Assembly (NCBI RefSeq): GCF_011602365.1
Contig: NZ_JAAONZ010000002.1
Location: 1 to 64,000, forward strand
DNA: 64,000 bases
From: Pseudomaricurvus hydrocarbonicus
GTDB taxonomy: Bacteria > Pseudomonadota > Gammaproteobacteria > Pseudomonadales > Cellvibrionaceae
Reading direction: 5' to 3'
The first letter of the stretch is position 1. Each line of letters opens with the position of its first letter. Below are positions 41,158-52,143 of this stretch, piece by piece. A program made the position numbers and the translations under genes. The notes beneath the pieces are model-generated. The model was not told the origin of the DNA. It saw only the letters and a program-made list of their open reading frames with translations, and searched no databases.

Positions 41158-41369
41158 CTAACTCTTTAAATGTAAATGTTGTCATAACGACATCCCATGA
41201 CAGCTGTATGAAAACAGCCGCCTTGGCGATCTTTTCTATTGTCGTTATCACCTGTTTTATTACCCGGTGTGTTTCTGACAGGCTGTGTTAACAGCTGCCC
41301 GTGCCGGCGCTACAGGCAGTTGACGCTGCAAACTCGCTTTGGTGCGGTCTGCAGCTTCAGCACAAGAGC

Positions 41370-42569
41370 TTACAGCTCCAACAAAATACGGGCTGGATCT
41401 TCAATCATTTCTTTGATGGCGACCAGGAACTGCACAGCGTCTTTACCATCAATCAGGCGGTGATCGTAAGACAGAGCCAGGTACATCATTGGCAAAATCT
41501 TCACTTCGCCGTCAACGGCCATCGGGCGCTCTTTGATGGAGTGCATACCCAAAATGGCGGCTTGCGGCTGATTCAGGATAGGCGTGGACATCAGGGAGCC
41601 AAATACCCCACCGTTGGTGATGGAGAAGGTTCCACCGGTCATTTCGTCCATGGTCAATTTGCCGGCCTGGGCGCGAATACCAAAATCCCGAATGGTATTT
41701 TCAACCGTTGCCAGGCTCATGTCGCCTGCGTCACGCAAAACAGGAACAACCAGACCTTTTTCAGTCGACACAGCAACGCTGACATCCTGATAGCCGTGAT
41801 ACACAATGTCATCACCATCAATCGAGGCGTTCACCGCCGGGAAGCGACGCAAGGCTTCAACCGCGGCCTTCACGAAGAAGCCCATAAAACCCAGACGCGT
41901 GCCATTGTGAGACTTCTCGAACTGAGCCTTGTATTTGTTGCGCAACTCCATAACCGGCGCCATGTTCACCTCGTTAAAGGTGGTCAACATGGCCGTACCC
42001 TGACAGGTTTCCATCAGACGCTCAGCGATACGCTTACGCATACGCGTCATTGGTACGCGTTTCTCAATACGCTCTCCGACCATCACAACAGGCGCTGCAG
42101 GTGCAGGCGCTGGTGCAGCGGCAACCGGAGCGGCAGCAGGAGCTGCAACAGGAGCATTGACCACATCTTCTTTGGTAATACGTCCGTCTTTACCTGAACC
42201 TGCCACCAAGGTCAGGTCTACGCCCTTTTCTTCAGCCAGTTTGCGTGCCGAAGGGCTTGCAGCGGCAGCGCCACCTGTGGCCACAGCGGCCTCAACTTCA
42301 GTCGCAGCAGGAGCAGCGGCGGCAGCTGCCTCACCCGCCACAAATTTAGCAATCACTTCGTTGCTTAAAATGGTTTCGCCTTCACCCTTGATGATCTCAG
42401 CGATAGAACCGTCAGCCGGTGCAACCACTTCCAAAACCACTTTGTCAGTTTCGATATCCACAATCAACTCATCGCGGGAAACCGCCTCACCTGGCTGCTT
42501 GTGCCAGGTCGCTACGGTGCCATCCTGTACAGATTCAGGAAAAGTTGGAGCTTTAATTTCGATAGTCAT
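41370..42569 (-). CDS. sucB: 2-oxoglutarate dehydrogenase E2, dihydrolipoyl succinyltransferase
   Basis: E2 core of the 2-oxoglutarate dehydrogenase complex, 399 residues. One lipoyl domain with the modified lysine in [11 protein letters not shown] near residue 43, an Ala/Pro-rich linker, a peripheral subunit-binding domain ([15 protein letters not shown] near 106), a second Ala/Pro linker, and the catalytic domain with [13 protein letters not shown] near 370. AGGA lies eight bases before the ATG. Confidence 0.97.
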   Translation of the reverse strand: MTIEIKAPTFPESVQDGTVATWHKQPGEAVSRDELIVDIETDKVVLEVVAPADGSIAEIIKGEGETILSNEVIAKFVAGEAAAAAAPAATEVEAAVATGGAAAASPSARKLAEEKGVDLTLVAGSGKDGRITKEDVVNAPVAAPAAAPVAAAPAPAPAAPVVMVGERIEKRVPMTRMRKRIAERLMETCQGTAMLTTFNEVNMAPVMELRNKYKAQFEKSHNGTRLGFMGFFVKAAVEALRRFPAVNASIDGDDIVYHGYQDVSVAVSTEKGLVVPVLRDAGDMSLATVENTIRDFGIRAQAGKLTMDEMTGGTFSITNGGVFGSLMSTPILNQPQAAILGMHSIKERPMAVDGEVKILPMMYLALSYDHRLIDGKDAVQFLVAIKEMIEDPARILLEL

Positions 42570-42653
42570 TCTGATATTCCTTTAGCGTATCGCTAACAAT
42601 TTTGTCTAACCGGGCCCACTAACGAGCCACTGTCTCAAATTAGTTCACCCAAT

Positions 42654-45488
42654 TTATTCAACCGTTAACGCTTCGGCGATAAATCGATTTTGCTCTTCCA
42701 TGTGAACAGACATGTAACCCGCCGCCGGAGCTGCGGAAGCACTGCGTCCGACATAGCTGAGGTATAGATTCGGGTTCAAGTCCTGCAGCACACGACGCAT
42801 ATGGTGCTGACTGCTGTACCACGCCCCCTGATTCATCGGCTCTTCCTGACACCAAACGACTTCTTTGAGGTTTTTAAACGGCTTAAGAGCTGCCATCAAT
42901 TCCTCTTCCGGGAAGGGGTAAAGCTGTTCAAGGCGAACCAGAGCCACATCATCCTGTCCGCCTTCCATACGCGCTTCCAGCAAGTGGTAATAAACCTTAC
43001 CACTACACAGAACGGCACGTTTTACATTTTCAGGGACCAGTTCCTGCTCACCGATCACGTTCTGGAAGGTGCCGCTTGCCAGCTCTTCCAGCGTGGAAGT
43101 TGCCAACTTGTGACGCAGAATCCACTTGGGACTCATTACCACCAATGGACGACGCATTGGTCGAATCGCCTGACGACGCAGCATGTGGAACACCTGCGCG
43201 GGAGTAGTAGGAATGCACACCTGGATATTGTGTTCGGCACACAATTGCATGAAGCGCTCAAGACGAGCAGAGGAATGCTCCGGCCCCTGCCCTTCGTAGC
43301 CGTGCGGCAACAACATAGTCAAACCACACAAGCGTCCCCATTTGTGCTCACCGCTGGTAATGAACTGGTCGATCACAACCTGGGCGCCGTTGGCAAAGTC
43401 ACCAAACTGGGCCTCCCAAATGACTAACGCATTGGGTGTCGTGGTCGCATAACCGTATTCAAACGCCAGCACCGCCTCTTCTGACAGAAAGGAGTCGAAG
43501 ATGTTGAATTCCGGCTGCTCTTCTTGCAGATTGTTCAGGGGTTCATAGCTGGTGCCGTCTTTTTGGTTATGAATGACCGCATGGCGGTGGGAAAAAGTAC
43601 CACGCCCCACATCCTGACCGGTTAAGCGAACACGTGAGCCCTGCTCCAAAATGGTGGCGTAAGCCAGGGTTTCTGCCATACCCCAGTTGATCGGCATAGC
43701 CCCATTGGCCATTTTGCGGCGATCGTCATAAATCTTTTTAACCTGGCGCTGCACCTGAATGCCGTCCGGGATGTCACACATTTTTTGCGCCAGTTCCTGC
43801 AGCGCTTTCAGGTCATAGCCGGTATCCGCAGGGGTTTTCCAACCATGGCCAATGTACGGTCCCCAATCGACAAACAGGGACTGATCTGGCTCAGTGACCA
43901 ACCCTTTGGCTACGTGCTCGCCACGATCCAGTGCCGCACGATAGTCGTTAGTCATCTGGTCGGCTTCCGCCTGGGTGACGACACCTTCTGTCACCATTTT
44001 TTCGGCCAGCAACGTACGGGTAGTCTTATGCTTGCGGATGGTTTGGTACATCATTGGCTGAGTCGATGAAGGCTCATCGGTTTCATTGTGACCACGACGG
44101 CGGTAACACACCAAATCGATAACCACATCTTTCTTAAACTCATAGCGGTAGTCCATGGCCAACAAGGTGACAAACATCACCGCCTCTGGATCATCCGCAT
44201 TTACATGAAAGATGGGAGCTTCGATGACTTTCGCCACATCGGTACAATATTGTGTGGAACGCGCATCTTCACGACGACTGGTGGTGAAGCCGACCTGGTT
44301 ATTGATCACAATATGAATGGTGCCGCCAGTGTAATAAGCACGCGTCTGCGACATCTGGAAGGTTTCCATGACCACGCCCTGACCTGCAAACGCAGCATCA
44401 CCGTGAACCGAAATTGGAACCACCTTATTCCCCAGAACGTCATCGCGTCGATCCTGACGTGCACGCACCGAACCCTCAACCACCGGCGAAACGATCTCCA
44501 GGTGAGACGGGTTAAAGGACATAGCCAAATGCACTTCACCGCCGGGAGTCATGACGTTGGAGGAGAAACCCTGGTGGTATTTCACATCGCCGGAGCTGTC
44601 GATAATGCGCTTACCTTCAAACTCATCGAACAAGTCCGCCGGGTTTTTACCCAGAGTATTGACCAGAGTATTCAAACGACCACGGTGGGCCATACCCAAC
44701 ACGATTTCTTTCGCTCCGTGCTCACCGGCGCGGCGAATCAAGCCATCCAGCAATGGGATAAAGCTTTCCCCACCTTCCAGGCCAAAGCGTTTGGTACCGG
44801 GGTATTTACTGTCCAGGTGACGCTCAAGCCCTTCTGCCGCAGTCAGGCGCTCAAGCACATGCTTACGGAAGTCAATTTCAAAGTTGGGGTTGGAGCGGAC
44901 GCTCTCAAGACGCTGTTGCAACCACTGCTTCTCAGCGAAGTTAGTGATGTGCATAATCTCCGGGCCCACAGAACCACAGTAGGTCTGCTCCAGAGCCTCA
45001 ATGATTTCACGCAGAGGGGCTTCTTCTTTACCGAAAAAAGTATTTGCGGTTTGAAAAACGGTATCGAGATCTGCGGGTGTTAATCCGTGAAACGATAGAT
45101 CCAGATCCGGCACCTGTTCACGTTCCATCAATCCCAGAGGGTCGAGATTTGCTTTTTGATGACCGCGAAAGCGATAAGAGCTGATTAACTGGACAACTTT
45201 AACCTGCTTACGCTCATGTTCGACATTCGCACCACCCGAGCCAGGGGCGGCCAACGGACGTGCACGATTCTTACCGAGCAGTTCAAAGTGTTCACGGATA
45301 ACGGAGTGAGGAGTATCTTGAGAAACGACCCCTTCTATACGGGGCAACTGATCAAAGTAGTTGCGCCACTCTTCAGGAACCGCATTCGGGTCGTGTAAAT
45401 AGGTATCGTAGAGATCTTCAACATAGGACGCATTCCCACCGGATAAATAGGAAGTGCTCCACTGCTGCTCCATGATGCTGTCTTGCAT
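42654..45488 (-). CDS. sucA: 2-oxoglutarate dehydrogenase E1
   Basis: Thiamine-diphosphate-dependent E1 component (944 residues) that decarboxylates 2-oxoglutarate. The N-terminal E2-binding segment (SYLSGGNASYVEDLYDTYLHDP) is present, given here from its start; the ThDP region includes HGDAAFAGQGVVMET near residue 370 and the GRLNTLVNTLGKNP stretch near 268. GGTGG precedes the ATG. It begins its own transcript unit or continues from sdhB across a 491-base gap. Confidence 0.97.
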   Translation of the reverse strand: MQDSIMEQQWSTSYLSGGNASYVEDLYDTYLHDPNAVPEEWRNYFDQLPRIEGVVSQDTPHSVIREHFELLGKNRARPLAAPGSGGANVEHERKQVKVVQLISSYRFRGHQKANLDPLGLMEREQVPDLDLSFHGLTPADLDTVFQTANTFFGKEEAPLREIIEALEQTYCGSVGPEIMHITNFAEKQWLQQRLESVRSNPNFEIDFRKHVLERLTAAEGLERHLDSKYPGTKRFGLEGGESFIPLLDGLIRRAGEHGAKEIVLGMAHRGRLNTLVNTLGKNPADLFDEFEGKRIIDSSGDVKYHQGFSSNVMTPGGEVHLAMSFNPSHLEIVSPVVEGSVRARQDRRDDVLGNKVVPISVHGDAAFAGQGVVMETFQMSQTRAYYTGGTIHIVINNQVGFTTSRREDARSTQYCTDVAKVIEAPIFHVNADDPEAVMFVTLLAMDYRYEFKKDVVIDLVCYRRRGHNETDEPSSTQPMMYQTIRKHKTTRTLLAEKMVTEGVVTQAEADQMTNDYRAALDRGEHVAKGLVTEPDQSLFVDWGPYIGHGWKTPADTGYDLKALQELAQKMCDIPDGIQVQRQVKKIYDDRRKMANGAMPINWGMAETLAYATILEQGSRVRLTGQDVGRGTFSHRHAVIHNQKDGTSYEPLNNLQEEQPEFNIFDSFLSEEAVLAFEYGYATTTPNALVIWEAQFGDFANGAQVVIDQFITSGEHKWGRLCGLTMLLPHGYEGQGPEHSSARLERFMQLCAEHNIQVCIPTTPAQVFHMLRRQAIRPMRRPLVVMSPKWILRHKLATSTLEELASGTFQNVIGEQELVPENVKRAVLCSGKVYYHLLEARMEGGQDDVALVRLEQLYPFPEEELMAALKPFKNLKEVVWCQEEPMNQGAWYSSQHHMRRVLQDLNPNLYLSYVGRSASAAPAAGYMSVHMEEQNRFIAEALTVE

Positions 45489-45979
45489 TTGTGCCCACCT
45501 TTAAACAGGGCAGTGCTTACCGCGCAAGCAAATACAACGAATCCCACCTATCTGACACGGCTTCACCCTCCACAATGCGTCGATGAGACCACCTTCTCGA
45601 CGATACCATTGCTTCGGACAACACCAGACATTTATGACCACAGGCCTAAATGCTTTAACAGTGCGTGAACCCCGTGAGAAACAAGCAGATTTTGCTTATC
45701 CACCTCACACAGTTAGCTCGGAGCCTAATCTTATCAGGCAACCGATTACCCCTACTATTTCTAGCGATTAGCTAACAGTTAAAACCCTATCTTGTGGATA
45801 GTGTTTCGCTCATTTAGGAACACTGCTTCAATTGAAACAGGTCCAAATTTTATTTCTTATTAAGCCACTCCATTGGTCCTTATCTTTTAAATAAGGTTTC
45901 CAAGGGTGTGGCTTGGGTCTCTGCACAACAATAATTTCAACACGACTTAAGGCGCCCTCTCTGCGGAGGGCTTGCCTGA
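45489..45979. other. Gap between sdhB and sucA
   Basis: 491 bases with no credible gene. It is AT-rich in the middle and holds a small hairpin, CTATC-TTGTG-GATAG (45788-45802), and a GC-rich hairpin near the sdhB stop. It should contain the sucA promoter and could contain a processing site or small RNA; nothing can be assigned by eye. Confidence 0.5.
45950..45971 (-). terminator. Possible terminator or attenuator after sdhB
   Basis: GCCCTC and GAGGGC flank a six-base loop just beyond the sdhB stop. The following bases on the minus strand are not T-rich, so termination may be partial. Confidence 0.45.
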
Positions 45980-46684
45980 TTAAGTAGCGCTTTGAATCAA
46001 CATATTACGGATGTGGCCAATGGCTCGGGTTGGATTCAATCCCTTCGGGCATACAGACACACAATTCTGAATACCGTGACAACGGAAAACACTGAACGGG
46101 TCATCGAGGTTAGCCAGACGTGACTCTGTAGCAGTATCACGGCTGTCCGCCAGGAAGCGGTATGCCTGCAGCAGGCCCGCAGGTCCGATGAACTTGTCAG
46201 GATTCCACCAGAAAGAAGGACAACTGGTTGAACAACATGCACAAAGAATACACTCGTACAAGCCGTCCAGCTTGGCGCGATCTTCCGGCGACTGCAAACG
46301 CTCAATCGCTGGAGCCGGGGTGTCATTCTGCAAGTACGGCTCGATTTTCTTGTACTGTGCATAGAACTGGCTCATATCAATCACCAGATCACGAATAACC
46401 GGAAGCCCCGGTAACGGCCGTAAAATCAGAGTGTTGTTCTTCACACACTCTGACAGCGGCTTCACACAAGCCAAACCATTCTTGCCACTGATGTTCATAC
46501 CATCTGAACCGCACACACCTTCACGGCAGGAGCGACGGAAAGCCAGACTTGGATCCTGGGCTTTCAGCATTTCCAGCACATCCAGTACCATCAGATCTTT
46601 ACCCTGAGTATCCAGCTCGTACTTTTGCATGTACGGCGCTTCGTCAGTTTCAGGGTTGTAACGATAAACTTCTACTTTCAACAT
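45980..46684 (-). CDS. sdhB: Succinate dehydrogenase iron-sulfur subunit
   Basis: Electron-transfer subunit of complex II (234 residues). All three clusters are visible: [2Fe-2S] in SCREGVCGSDGMNISGKNG with CVK, near residues 55-77; [4Fe-4S] in CILCACCSTSCPSFWW near 149; [3Fe-4S] in CHGIQNCVSVCPKGLNP near 206. The ATG at 46684 (MLKVEVYRYNP) has GGAG nine bases upstream and is preferred to the longer frame. Confidence 0.97.
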   Translation of the reverse strand: MLKVEVYRYNPETDEAPYMQKYELDTQGKDLMVLDVLEMLKAQDPSLAFRRSCREGVCGSDGMNISGKNGLACVKPLSECVKNNTLILRPLPGLPVIRDLVIDMSQFYAQYKKIEPYLQNDTPAPAIERLQSPEDRAKLDGLYECILCACCSTSCPSFWWNPDKFIGPAGLLQAYRFLADSRDTATESRLANLDDPFSVFRCHGIQNCVSVCPKGLNPTRAIGHIRNMLIQSAT

Positions 46685-46702
46685 AATTCTGCTCTCCGCC
46701 AC

Positions 46703-48475
46703 TTAGTAAGTACGAATCTTCGGTTCGAACGCTTCCATAGTTTTTGGTGCAAAGTTAACCGCACGCTTACCTACACGTTTCTCACCGGGGAAGTACATGG
46801 AGTGACACAACCAATTTTCATCATCGCGATCCTGGAAGTCATCACGAGCGTGAGCTCCGCGAGACTCTTTGCGCTCTTCAGCAGCAATCGCAGTCGCTTC
46901 AGCCACTTCCAACAGGTTTTGCAACTCAAGGGCTTCAACACGAGCAGTGTTGAATGCATTGGACTTGTCGTCCAGCTTAACATTTTCAATGCGCTCACGC
47001 AGATCGGCCAATTTCTTGATCCCTTCCTGCATGAACTCACCTTTACGGAACACACCGAAGTGGTTCTGCATTACGCCCTGCAGCTCTTTGCGCAAGACGG
47101 ATGCATTTTCACCATTGTTGGTGTTGTTCACCTTGTTCAGGCGTGACATCGCGGCTTCCAGGTCAGATTCCGTGGCGTCACGGTGATCGATACCCTCGCG
47201 CAGCGCCTTTTCGATAAACAGGCCTGAAGCGCGACCAAAGACCACCAGATCCAGCAGCGAGTTACCGCCCAGGCGGTTAGCGCCGTGAACGGACACACAA
47301 GCCACCTCACCACAGGCGTAGAAGCCTTCAATGATCTTGTCGTTACCGTCAGCACCCTGAGTCAGTGCCTGACCGTCAACATTAGTCGGGATACCACCCA
47401 TCATATAGTGACAGGTTGGAACCACTGGAATCGGCTCTTTTACTGGGTCCGCGTGAGCGAAGGTACGGGACAGTTCCAGAATCCCCGGCAACTTGGCATT
47501 CAGGGTTTCTTCACCCAGATGATCCAGCTTCAGGAAGACGTGATCGCCTTCAGGGCCACAGCCACGACCGTCCAGGATTTCCAGCACCATGGAGCGCGCC
47601 ACAACATCACGACCGGCGAGATCTTTGGCGTTTGGAGCATAACGCTCCATAAAGCGCTCGCCATCTTTATTCACCAGGTAGCCACCTTCACCGCGACAAC
47701 CTTCGGTCACCAAAACACCCGCTCCAGCGATACCGGTAGGGTGGAACTGCCACATTTCAATATCCTGTACAGGGAAGCCTGCACGCAGAGACATACCGAT
47801 ACCGTCACCGGTATTGATGTGGGCATTCGTGGTAGAGGCGTAGATACGACCCGCACCACCAGTAGCAAAGACAGTCGCTTTCGACTTAACGTAAACCACT
47901 TCGCCATCTTCGATGTTCATGGCAATCACACCGGTGACCACGCCATCCTGGTTCTTAACCAGATCGACAGCAAACCACTCATTCAGGAACACGGTGTTGT
48001 TTTTCACGTTACCCTGATAAAGCGTGTGCAACAGAGCGTGACCGGTACGGTCAGCAGCAGCACAGGTACGTGCCGCCTGGCCACCGCGCCCAAAGTCTTT
48101 CGACTGACCACCAAAAGGACGCTGATAAATACGACCTTTTTCAGTGCGGGAGAACGGCATGCCCATATGGTCGAGCTCATAAACCGCTTCGGGGCCGACA
48201 TTACACATGTATTCGATAGCGTCCTGGTCACCGATGTAATCAGATCCCTTTACGGTATCGTACATGTGCCAGCGCCAATCATCATTGGGATCGTCAGAGG
48301 CAATCGCACAGGTAATGCCGCCCTGGGCGGATACGGTGTGCGAGCGAGTGGGAAAAACTTTGGTAATTACTGCGGTTTTGTAGCCAGACTGTGCCAGCTG
48401 CAGTGCGGCACGCATACCAGCGCCACCGCCACCGATCACAATACCGTCAAAAGAAATCGTACGCATGTTAGACAT
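46703..48475 (-). CDS. sdhA: Succinate dehydrogenase flavoprotein subunit
   Basis: Catalytic subunit of complex II (590 residues). FAD fold [18 protein letters not shown] near residue 11; the histidine for covalent FAD in [10 protein letters not shown] near 46; substrate-binding [13 protein letters not shown] near 258. It starts 3 bases past the sdhD stop and lies 18 bases before sdhB. Confidence 0.98.
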   Translation of the reverse strand: MSNMRTISFDGIVIGGGGAGMRAALQLAQSGYKTAVITKVFPTRSHTVSAQGGITCAIASDDPNDDWRWHMYDTVKGSDYIGDQDAIEYMCNVGPEAVYELDHMGMPFSRTEKGRIYQRPFGGQSKDFGRGGQAARTCAAADRTGHALLHTLYQGNVKNNTVFLNEWFAVDLVKNQDGVVTGVIAMNIEDGEVVYVKSKATVFATGGAGRIYASTTNAHINTGDGIGMSLRAGFPVQDIEMWQFHPTGIAGAGVLVTEGCRGEGGYLVNKDGERFMERYAPNAKDLAGRDVVARSMVLEILDGRGCGPEGDHVFLKLDHLGEETLNAKLPGILELSRTFAHADPVKEPIPVVPTCHYMMGGIPTNVDGQALTQGADGNDKIIEGFYACGEVACVSVHGANRLGGNSLLDLVVFGRASGLFIEKALREGIDHRDATESDLEAAMSRLNKVNNTNNGENASVLRKELQGVMQNHFGVFRKGEFMQEGIKKLADLRERIENVKLDDKSNAFNTARVEALELQNLLEVAEATAIAAEERKESRGAHARDDFQDRDDENWLCHSMYFPGEKRVGKRAVNFAPKTMEAFEPKIRTY

Positions 48476-48478
48476 TAC

Positions 48479-48853
48479 TTAAAACCCCCAGAGAATTTCG
48501 ACACCCCAAACGGTGTAAGTCACAGTGACCACACCCAGCACAACTTGTGCTAAAACACGCAAGACAGTCGCTTTTGCGCCCATCATACGATTCGTCAGGT
48601 AATCGGTTAAAACAGCCCACAAACCAATCCAGGCGTGTGCTGCCAGGGAGAGCAAAGTGATCAAACTAAAGACGCGCATCCAGAGCTGGCTATAGAGATC
48701 TTTCCACTGTTCGTAACCCACTTCGGGAGTAGAAAGAATAAAACCAACCAGAAATATCACATAAGCTGCCATGGCAATGGCGCTTATACGCTGAATCATC
48801 CAGTCATAAAGGCCGCTGCGGCCAAAACTTGTTACTGCGGTTACCATACCCAT
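48479..48853 (-). CDS. sdhD: Succinate dehydrogenase membrane anchor subunit
   Basis: A membrane protein of 124 residues (122 if the second ATG, 48847, is used) with three membrane helices, conserved GLYDWMIQRISAIAM near residue 14 that forms part of the quinone site, and the heme-side histidine in LAAHAWIG near 73. It overlaps the end of sdhC by 13 (or 7) bases. Confidence 0.95.
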   Translation of the reverse strand: MGMVTAVTSFGRSGLYDWMIQRISAIAMAAYVIFLVGFILSTPEVGYEQWKDLYSQLWMRVFSLITLLSLAAHAWIGLWAVLTDYLTNRMMGAKATVLRVLAQVVLGVVTVTYTVWGVEILWGF

Positions 48854-49215
48854 ACCCCTGCCAATACGATCAATACAACGGCTACAACCAGAGCGATTTT
48901 CGCACCAGTCTGTCCACCTTCGAGACTTTCACCAATCCCGCAATCCATAATCAGATGACGAATCCCCGCCACCATGTGGTAAGCCAACGCAGCGAGCGTG
49001 CCCCAGATGAGGAATTGGTAGATTGGATTCTGCAGCCCTTCTTTTAATGCAGCAAAGCTCTCCGCAGACTCCAAACTGGCGTCCAGCATACAAAGCAATA
49101 TCGCAACACCGGCAAACAGGATTACACCCGAAACACGATGCAGAATTGAAACATAGGCGGTTATAGGAAGTTTTATTGTGGCAAGGTCAAGATTGACAGG
49201 TCTGTTCTTGTTCAC
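48841..49215 (-). CDS. sdhC: Succinate dehydrogenase cytochrome b556 subunit
   Basis: First gene of the sdh operon, 124 residues with three membrane helices. ISILHRVSGV-type sequence (SILHRVSGVILF near residue 23) forms the quinone site, and the heme ligand histidine is in AYHMVAGIRHLIMD near 80. Overlap with sdhD suggests coupled translation. Confidence 0.96.
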   Translation of the reverse strand: MNKNRPVNLDLATIKLPITAYVSILHRVSGVILFAGVAILLCMLDASLESAESFAALKEGLQNPIYQFLIWGTLAALAYHMVAGIRHLIMDCGIGESLEGGQTGAKIALVVAVVLIVLAGVWVW

Positions 49216-49723
49216 GGTTGAGTCACACCTTTTTGCGCCTTTAAACAGGCATTATGTAGTCTACAGCTAAAGCTGCATATATCCCCCAAGCATAGGCATT
49301 CGACACTGGAACTGCCAACGGGCCTCTTGCAAGACGCGCAAAATTATAAAGATCCGCCTGTAAAAAAACAACAAAATAACGGCTTTTCAGTCACTTACTC
49401 ATCAGCTATTTTTATCAACGCCCCCTCCTGCTGACGCTTAAAGCATCCAAAAGACCAACATTCAAACAATTGCACCAAGCTAAAGCACCATCACGCAGTC
49501 CGCACCAGAAAGGAACACTTCTATTGATTTGGCGTTATTTAAGCACCATTTAGAATAAATATGGGCTATCTTTAGGGATGTCTGGCATTTTGTAGACTTT
49601 TTTCAATTGACAATCTTAGTTGGCACCTTATAGTGTGCTCCGCCTCGCATTCCGTTTTCGACTACTCTTCCAACGGTAAGAGATCCGGAACTGTATACAC
49701 ATTATTTACTACAGGAGTCCGTA
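49216..49723. other. Divergent regulatory region between sdhC and gltA
   Basis: 508 bases with no gene. The gltA side has a clear sigma-70 promoter. The sdhC side must carry the sdh promoter, but I could not pick boxes with confidence. The length leaves room for several regulator sites, as expected for TCA genes. Confidence 0.6.
49607..49634 (+). promoter_or_regulatory. Sigma-70 promoter of gltA
   Basis: TTGACA (49607-49612), 16-base spacer, TATAGT (49629-49634). The -35 box is perfect and the -10 box has one change. The leader to the gltA ATG is about 80 bases. Confidence 0.85.
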
Positions 49724-51013
49724 ATGACTGATAAGAAAGCGCACCTTTCGGTCGACGGTTTGGATACCCCCATCGAACTACCGATTTACTCTGGCAGCAC
49801 CGGTCCAGACGTCATTGACGTCACCAGCCTGACAGGTAACGGTTACTTCACTTACGACCCGGGCTTTATGTCTACCGCAGCCTGCGAATCCAAGCTGACT
49901 TATATCGACGGCGGCAAGGGTGTTCTCTTGCACGGCGGCTACCCTATTGAGCAGCTGGCTAAAGAATCGGACTACCTGGAAACCTGCTACCTGCTGCTGA
50001 ATGGCGAATTACCTACCGCCTCCCAGAAAGAAGAGTTTGTCAGCATCATCACCAACCACACCATGGTGCATGAGAACATTGCTCGCTTTTTCCGCGGCTT
50101 CCGCAGCGACGCTCACCCAATGGCCATCATGTGTGGCGTAGTTGGGGCCCTGTCCTCTTTCTATCACGACTCTCTGGACATCAACAACGAAGAGCACCGC
50201 AAAATCTCTGCGCATCGCTTGATTGCCAAGATGCCGACGTTGGCAGCCATGTGCCACAAACATCATGTAGGTCAGCCGTTCATGTACCCCAGCAACAAGC
50301 TCTCTTACTCAGAGAACTTCCTGCACATGATGTTCGGTACCCCTTGCGATGACCCTGAAGTGAACCCGGTTCTGGCCCGCGCCATGGACAAGATCTTCCT
50401 GCTGCACGCCGACCATGAGCAAAATGCCTCCACCTCTACCGTTCGTCTGGCTGGCTCCTCTGGTGCCAACCCATTTGCCTGTATTGCTGCAGGCATTGCG
50501 ACTCTGTGGGGACCTGCCCACGGCGGTGCCAACGAAGCTGTTCTGAACATGCTGGAAGAAATTGGCTCTGTCGACAACATCGACAAGTTTGTTGCCAAAG
50601 CGAAAGACAAGAATGACCCGTTCCGCCTGATGGGCTTCGGTCACCGCGTCTACAAGAACTTTGACCCTCGCGCCAAAGTGATGAAAGAGACCTGTGACGA
50701 AGTGCTGAAAGAACTGGGCCTTGAAAACGACCCACTGCTGGCAATTGCCAAGCGTCTGGAGCAGATCGCACTGGAAGATGACTACTTCATTGAGAAGAAG
50801 CTCTACCCGAACGTTGATTTCTACTCCGGCATCATCATGAAAGCCATTGGCATCCCGACCGATATGTTCACTGTGATCTTCGCAACTGGACGCACTGTTG
50901 GCTGGATCGCCCACTGGCACGAAATGATCAGTAGCCCTTACAAGATCGGCCGTCCGCGTCAGCTGTACACTGGCTACACGCCTCGCGACTATGTGCCTAT
51001 TGAAGAGCGTTAA
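49724..51013 (+). CDS. gltA: Citrate synthase (type II)
   Basis: Condenses acetyl-CoA and oxaloacetate. It has 429 residues, the length of the hexameric NADH-sensitive type. Catalytic residues are in [11 protein letters not shown] (His) near residue 266, [15 protein letters not shown] (His) near 303 and VDFYSGI (Asp) near 363. AGGAG lies six bases before the ATG. It is divergent from sdhC. Its last codons and stop are duplicated downstream. Confidence 0.98.
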   Translation: MTDKKAHLSVDGLDTPIELPIYSGSTGPDVIDVTSLTGNGYFTYDPGFMSTAACESKLTYIDGGKGVLLHGGYPIEQLAKESDYLETCYLLLNGELPTASQKEEFVSIITNHTMVHENIARFFRGFRSDAHPMAIMCGVVGALSSFYHDSLDINNEEHRKISAHRLIAKMPTLAAMCHKHHVGQPFMYPSNKLSYSENFLHMMFGTPCDDPEVNPVLARAMDKIFLLHADHEQNASTSTVRLAGSSGANPFACIAAGIATLWGPAHGGANEAVLNMLEEIGSVDNIDKFVAKAKDKNDPFRLMGFGHRVYKNFDPRAKVMKETCDEVLKELGLENDPLLAIAKRLEQIALEDDYFIEKKLYPNVDFYSGIIMKAIGIPTDMFTVIFATGRTVGWIAHWHEMISSPYKIGRPRQLYTGYTPRDYVPIEER

Positions 51014-51038
51014 GCGTGCCTATTGAAGCGCGTTAAGC
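50993..51038. repeat. 23-bp duplication across the gltA stop codon
   Basis: GTGCCTATTGAAGAGCGTTA plus AGC at 50993-51015, which encodes VPIEER and the stop, is followed directly by a copy with one change at 51016-51038. Confidence 0.97.
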
Positions 51039-51051
51039 TTCAGCAGCACTC

Positions 51052-51078
51052 AAAAAAGGCCGCTTAGCGGCCTTTTTT
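51052..51078. terminator. Terminator after gltA
   Basis: AAAAAAGGCCGC-TTA-GCGGCCTTTTTT, a 12-bp perfect stem with T-run, just beyond the duplicated gltA end. Confidence 0.95.
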
Positions 51079-51181
51079 GTGCCCATCCTGTCAATTTTCA
51101 CCCTCCTAAAACACCCCCTGATCGCTCGCTCAAAACCCGTTTTCAGTATACAATTCCGCCTGGCAGAATTTAAGGCTGATT

Positions 51182-52141
51182 ATGAGCAACACCACTGACA
51201 GCACCCAAAGAGGCATCGCCTTTGCTCTGGCGACCGCCATGGTCGGCAGCACCGCCGGTGCAGCCGGGAAACTGATCGCCGAAAACCTCAACTCGCCCAT
51301 GATCGTCTTCGTTCAATTCAGCATCTGCCTGGGGGTCATCTTGCCGCGAATGCTGAAGCAAGGTGTGCGCTCCTGGGCCAGCGTCCACTGGAAAACCCAC
51401 CTGATCCGCGGCCTGGGCGGCTGGCTCAGTTTCTTTGCGTTTTACACCGCCATGGGCTCTATCCCACTGGTTGACGCCACCCTGCTCAGAAATACCGCCC
51501 CGCTATTTGTGCCCTTGGTGGTGTGGGCCTGGGCGGGGCTGTATGTACCCGCTAACCGCTGGATACCCTTGATTCTTGGTTTTGTGGGCATTGCGATCAT
51601 CTTACATTTTGGCTCTGAGCCCAGTATCAGTCCTACCGGACAGGGCCTCAGCCCTTCTGGACAACCGCTCAGTCCATCGCGACATGGGCTCGATTGGGCC
51701 TACCTTGCAGGATTGGCTTCTGGTTTAACACTGGCCATTTCCATGGTCGGTACCCGCTTGCTGTCTCAACATGACAGCAGCGGCAAAATCATGTTTTATT
51801 ATTTTGCACTCTCATTTGTGCTGAGTTTGCCGCTGGCCATCGCCAACTGGCAGCCAATTCCCGTTGCCCTGTGGCCTTACCTGCTCTACATCGGCTTATC
51901 CATTTTCCTGGCCATGTGGCTCTATACCAAAGCCTACACTAGCGCCAAACCCAGCATCGTATCCCCTATCAGCTATTTTTCGGTCGTATTTGCCGGCTTT
52001 CTGGGCTGGGTAATTTGGGGGCACGTGCCCTCTGGCATGTCATTTCTAGGGATTGCGATTGTAATCTCCGCCGGTGTTTTTACTGTGTATTTAGGGAGCT
52101 CCGCCAATAAAAATGCGGCTCCGATCAACCAAGGAGAATAA
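51182..52141 (+). CDS. EamA/DMT-family permease
   Basis: An inner-membrane protein of 319 residues with about ten membrane helices in two EamA repeats; members export metabolites such as amino acids. The loop between the two halves (residues about 150-170) is lengthened by three copies of a heptapeptide SPTGQGL, SPSGQPL, SPSRHGL. AAGG precedes the ATG by six bases, and a TATACA at 51147-51152 may be its -10 box. The next gene starts two bases past its stop, so it opens a five-gene co-directional group. Confidence 0.88.
   Translation: MSNTTDSTQRGIAFALATAMVGSTAGAAGKLIAENLNSPMIVFVQFSICLGVILPRMLKQGVRSWASVHWKTHLIRGLGGWLSFFAFYTAMGSIPLVDATLLRNTAPLFVPLVVWAWAGLYVPANRWIPLILGFVGIAIILHFGSEPSISPTGQGLSPSGQPLSPSRHGLDWAYLAGLASGLTLAISMVGTRLLSQHDSSGKIMFYYFALSFVLSLPLAIANWQPIPVALWPYLLYIGLSIFLAMWLYTKAYTSAKPSIVSPISYFSVVFAGFLGWVIWGHVPSGMSFLGIAIVISAGVFTVYLGSSANKNAAPINQGE
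51629..51691. repeat. In-frame 21-bp repeats in the EamA gene
   Basis: Three diverged 21-bp units encode the heptapeptide S-P-x-x-x-x-L in the central loop between the two EamA domains. Confidence 0.85.
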
Positions 52142-52143
52142 CT

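Noticed and set aside
44088-45083. Open frame of 331 codons opposite sucA
   Set aside because: Antisense shadow of a highly conserved gene.
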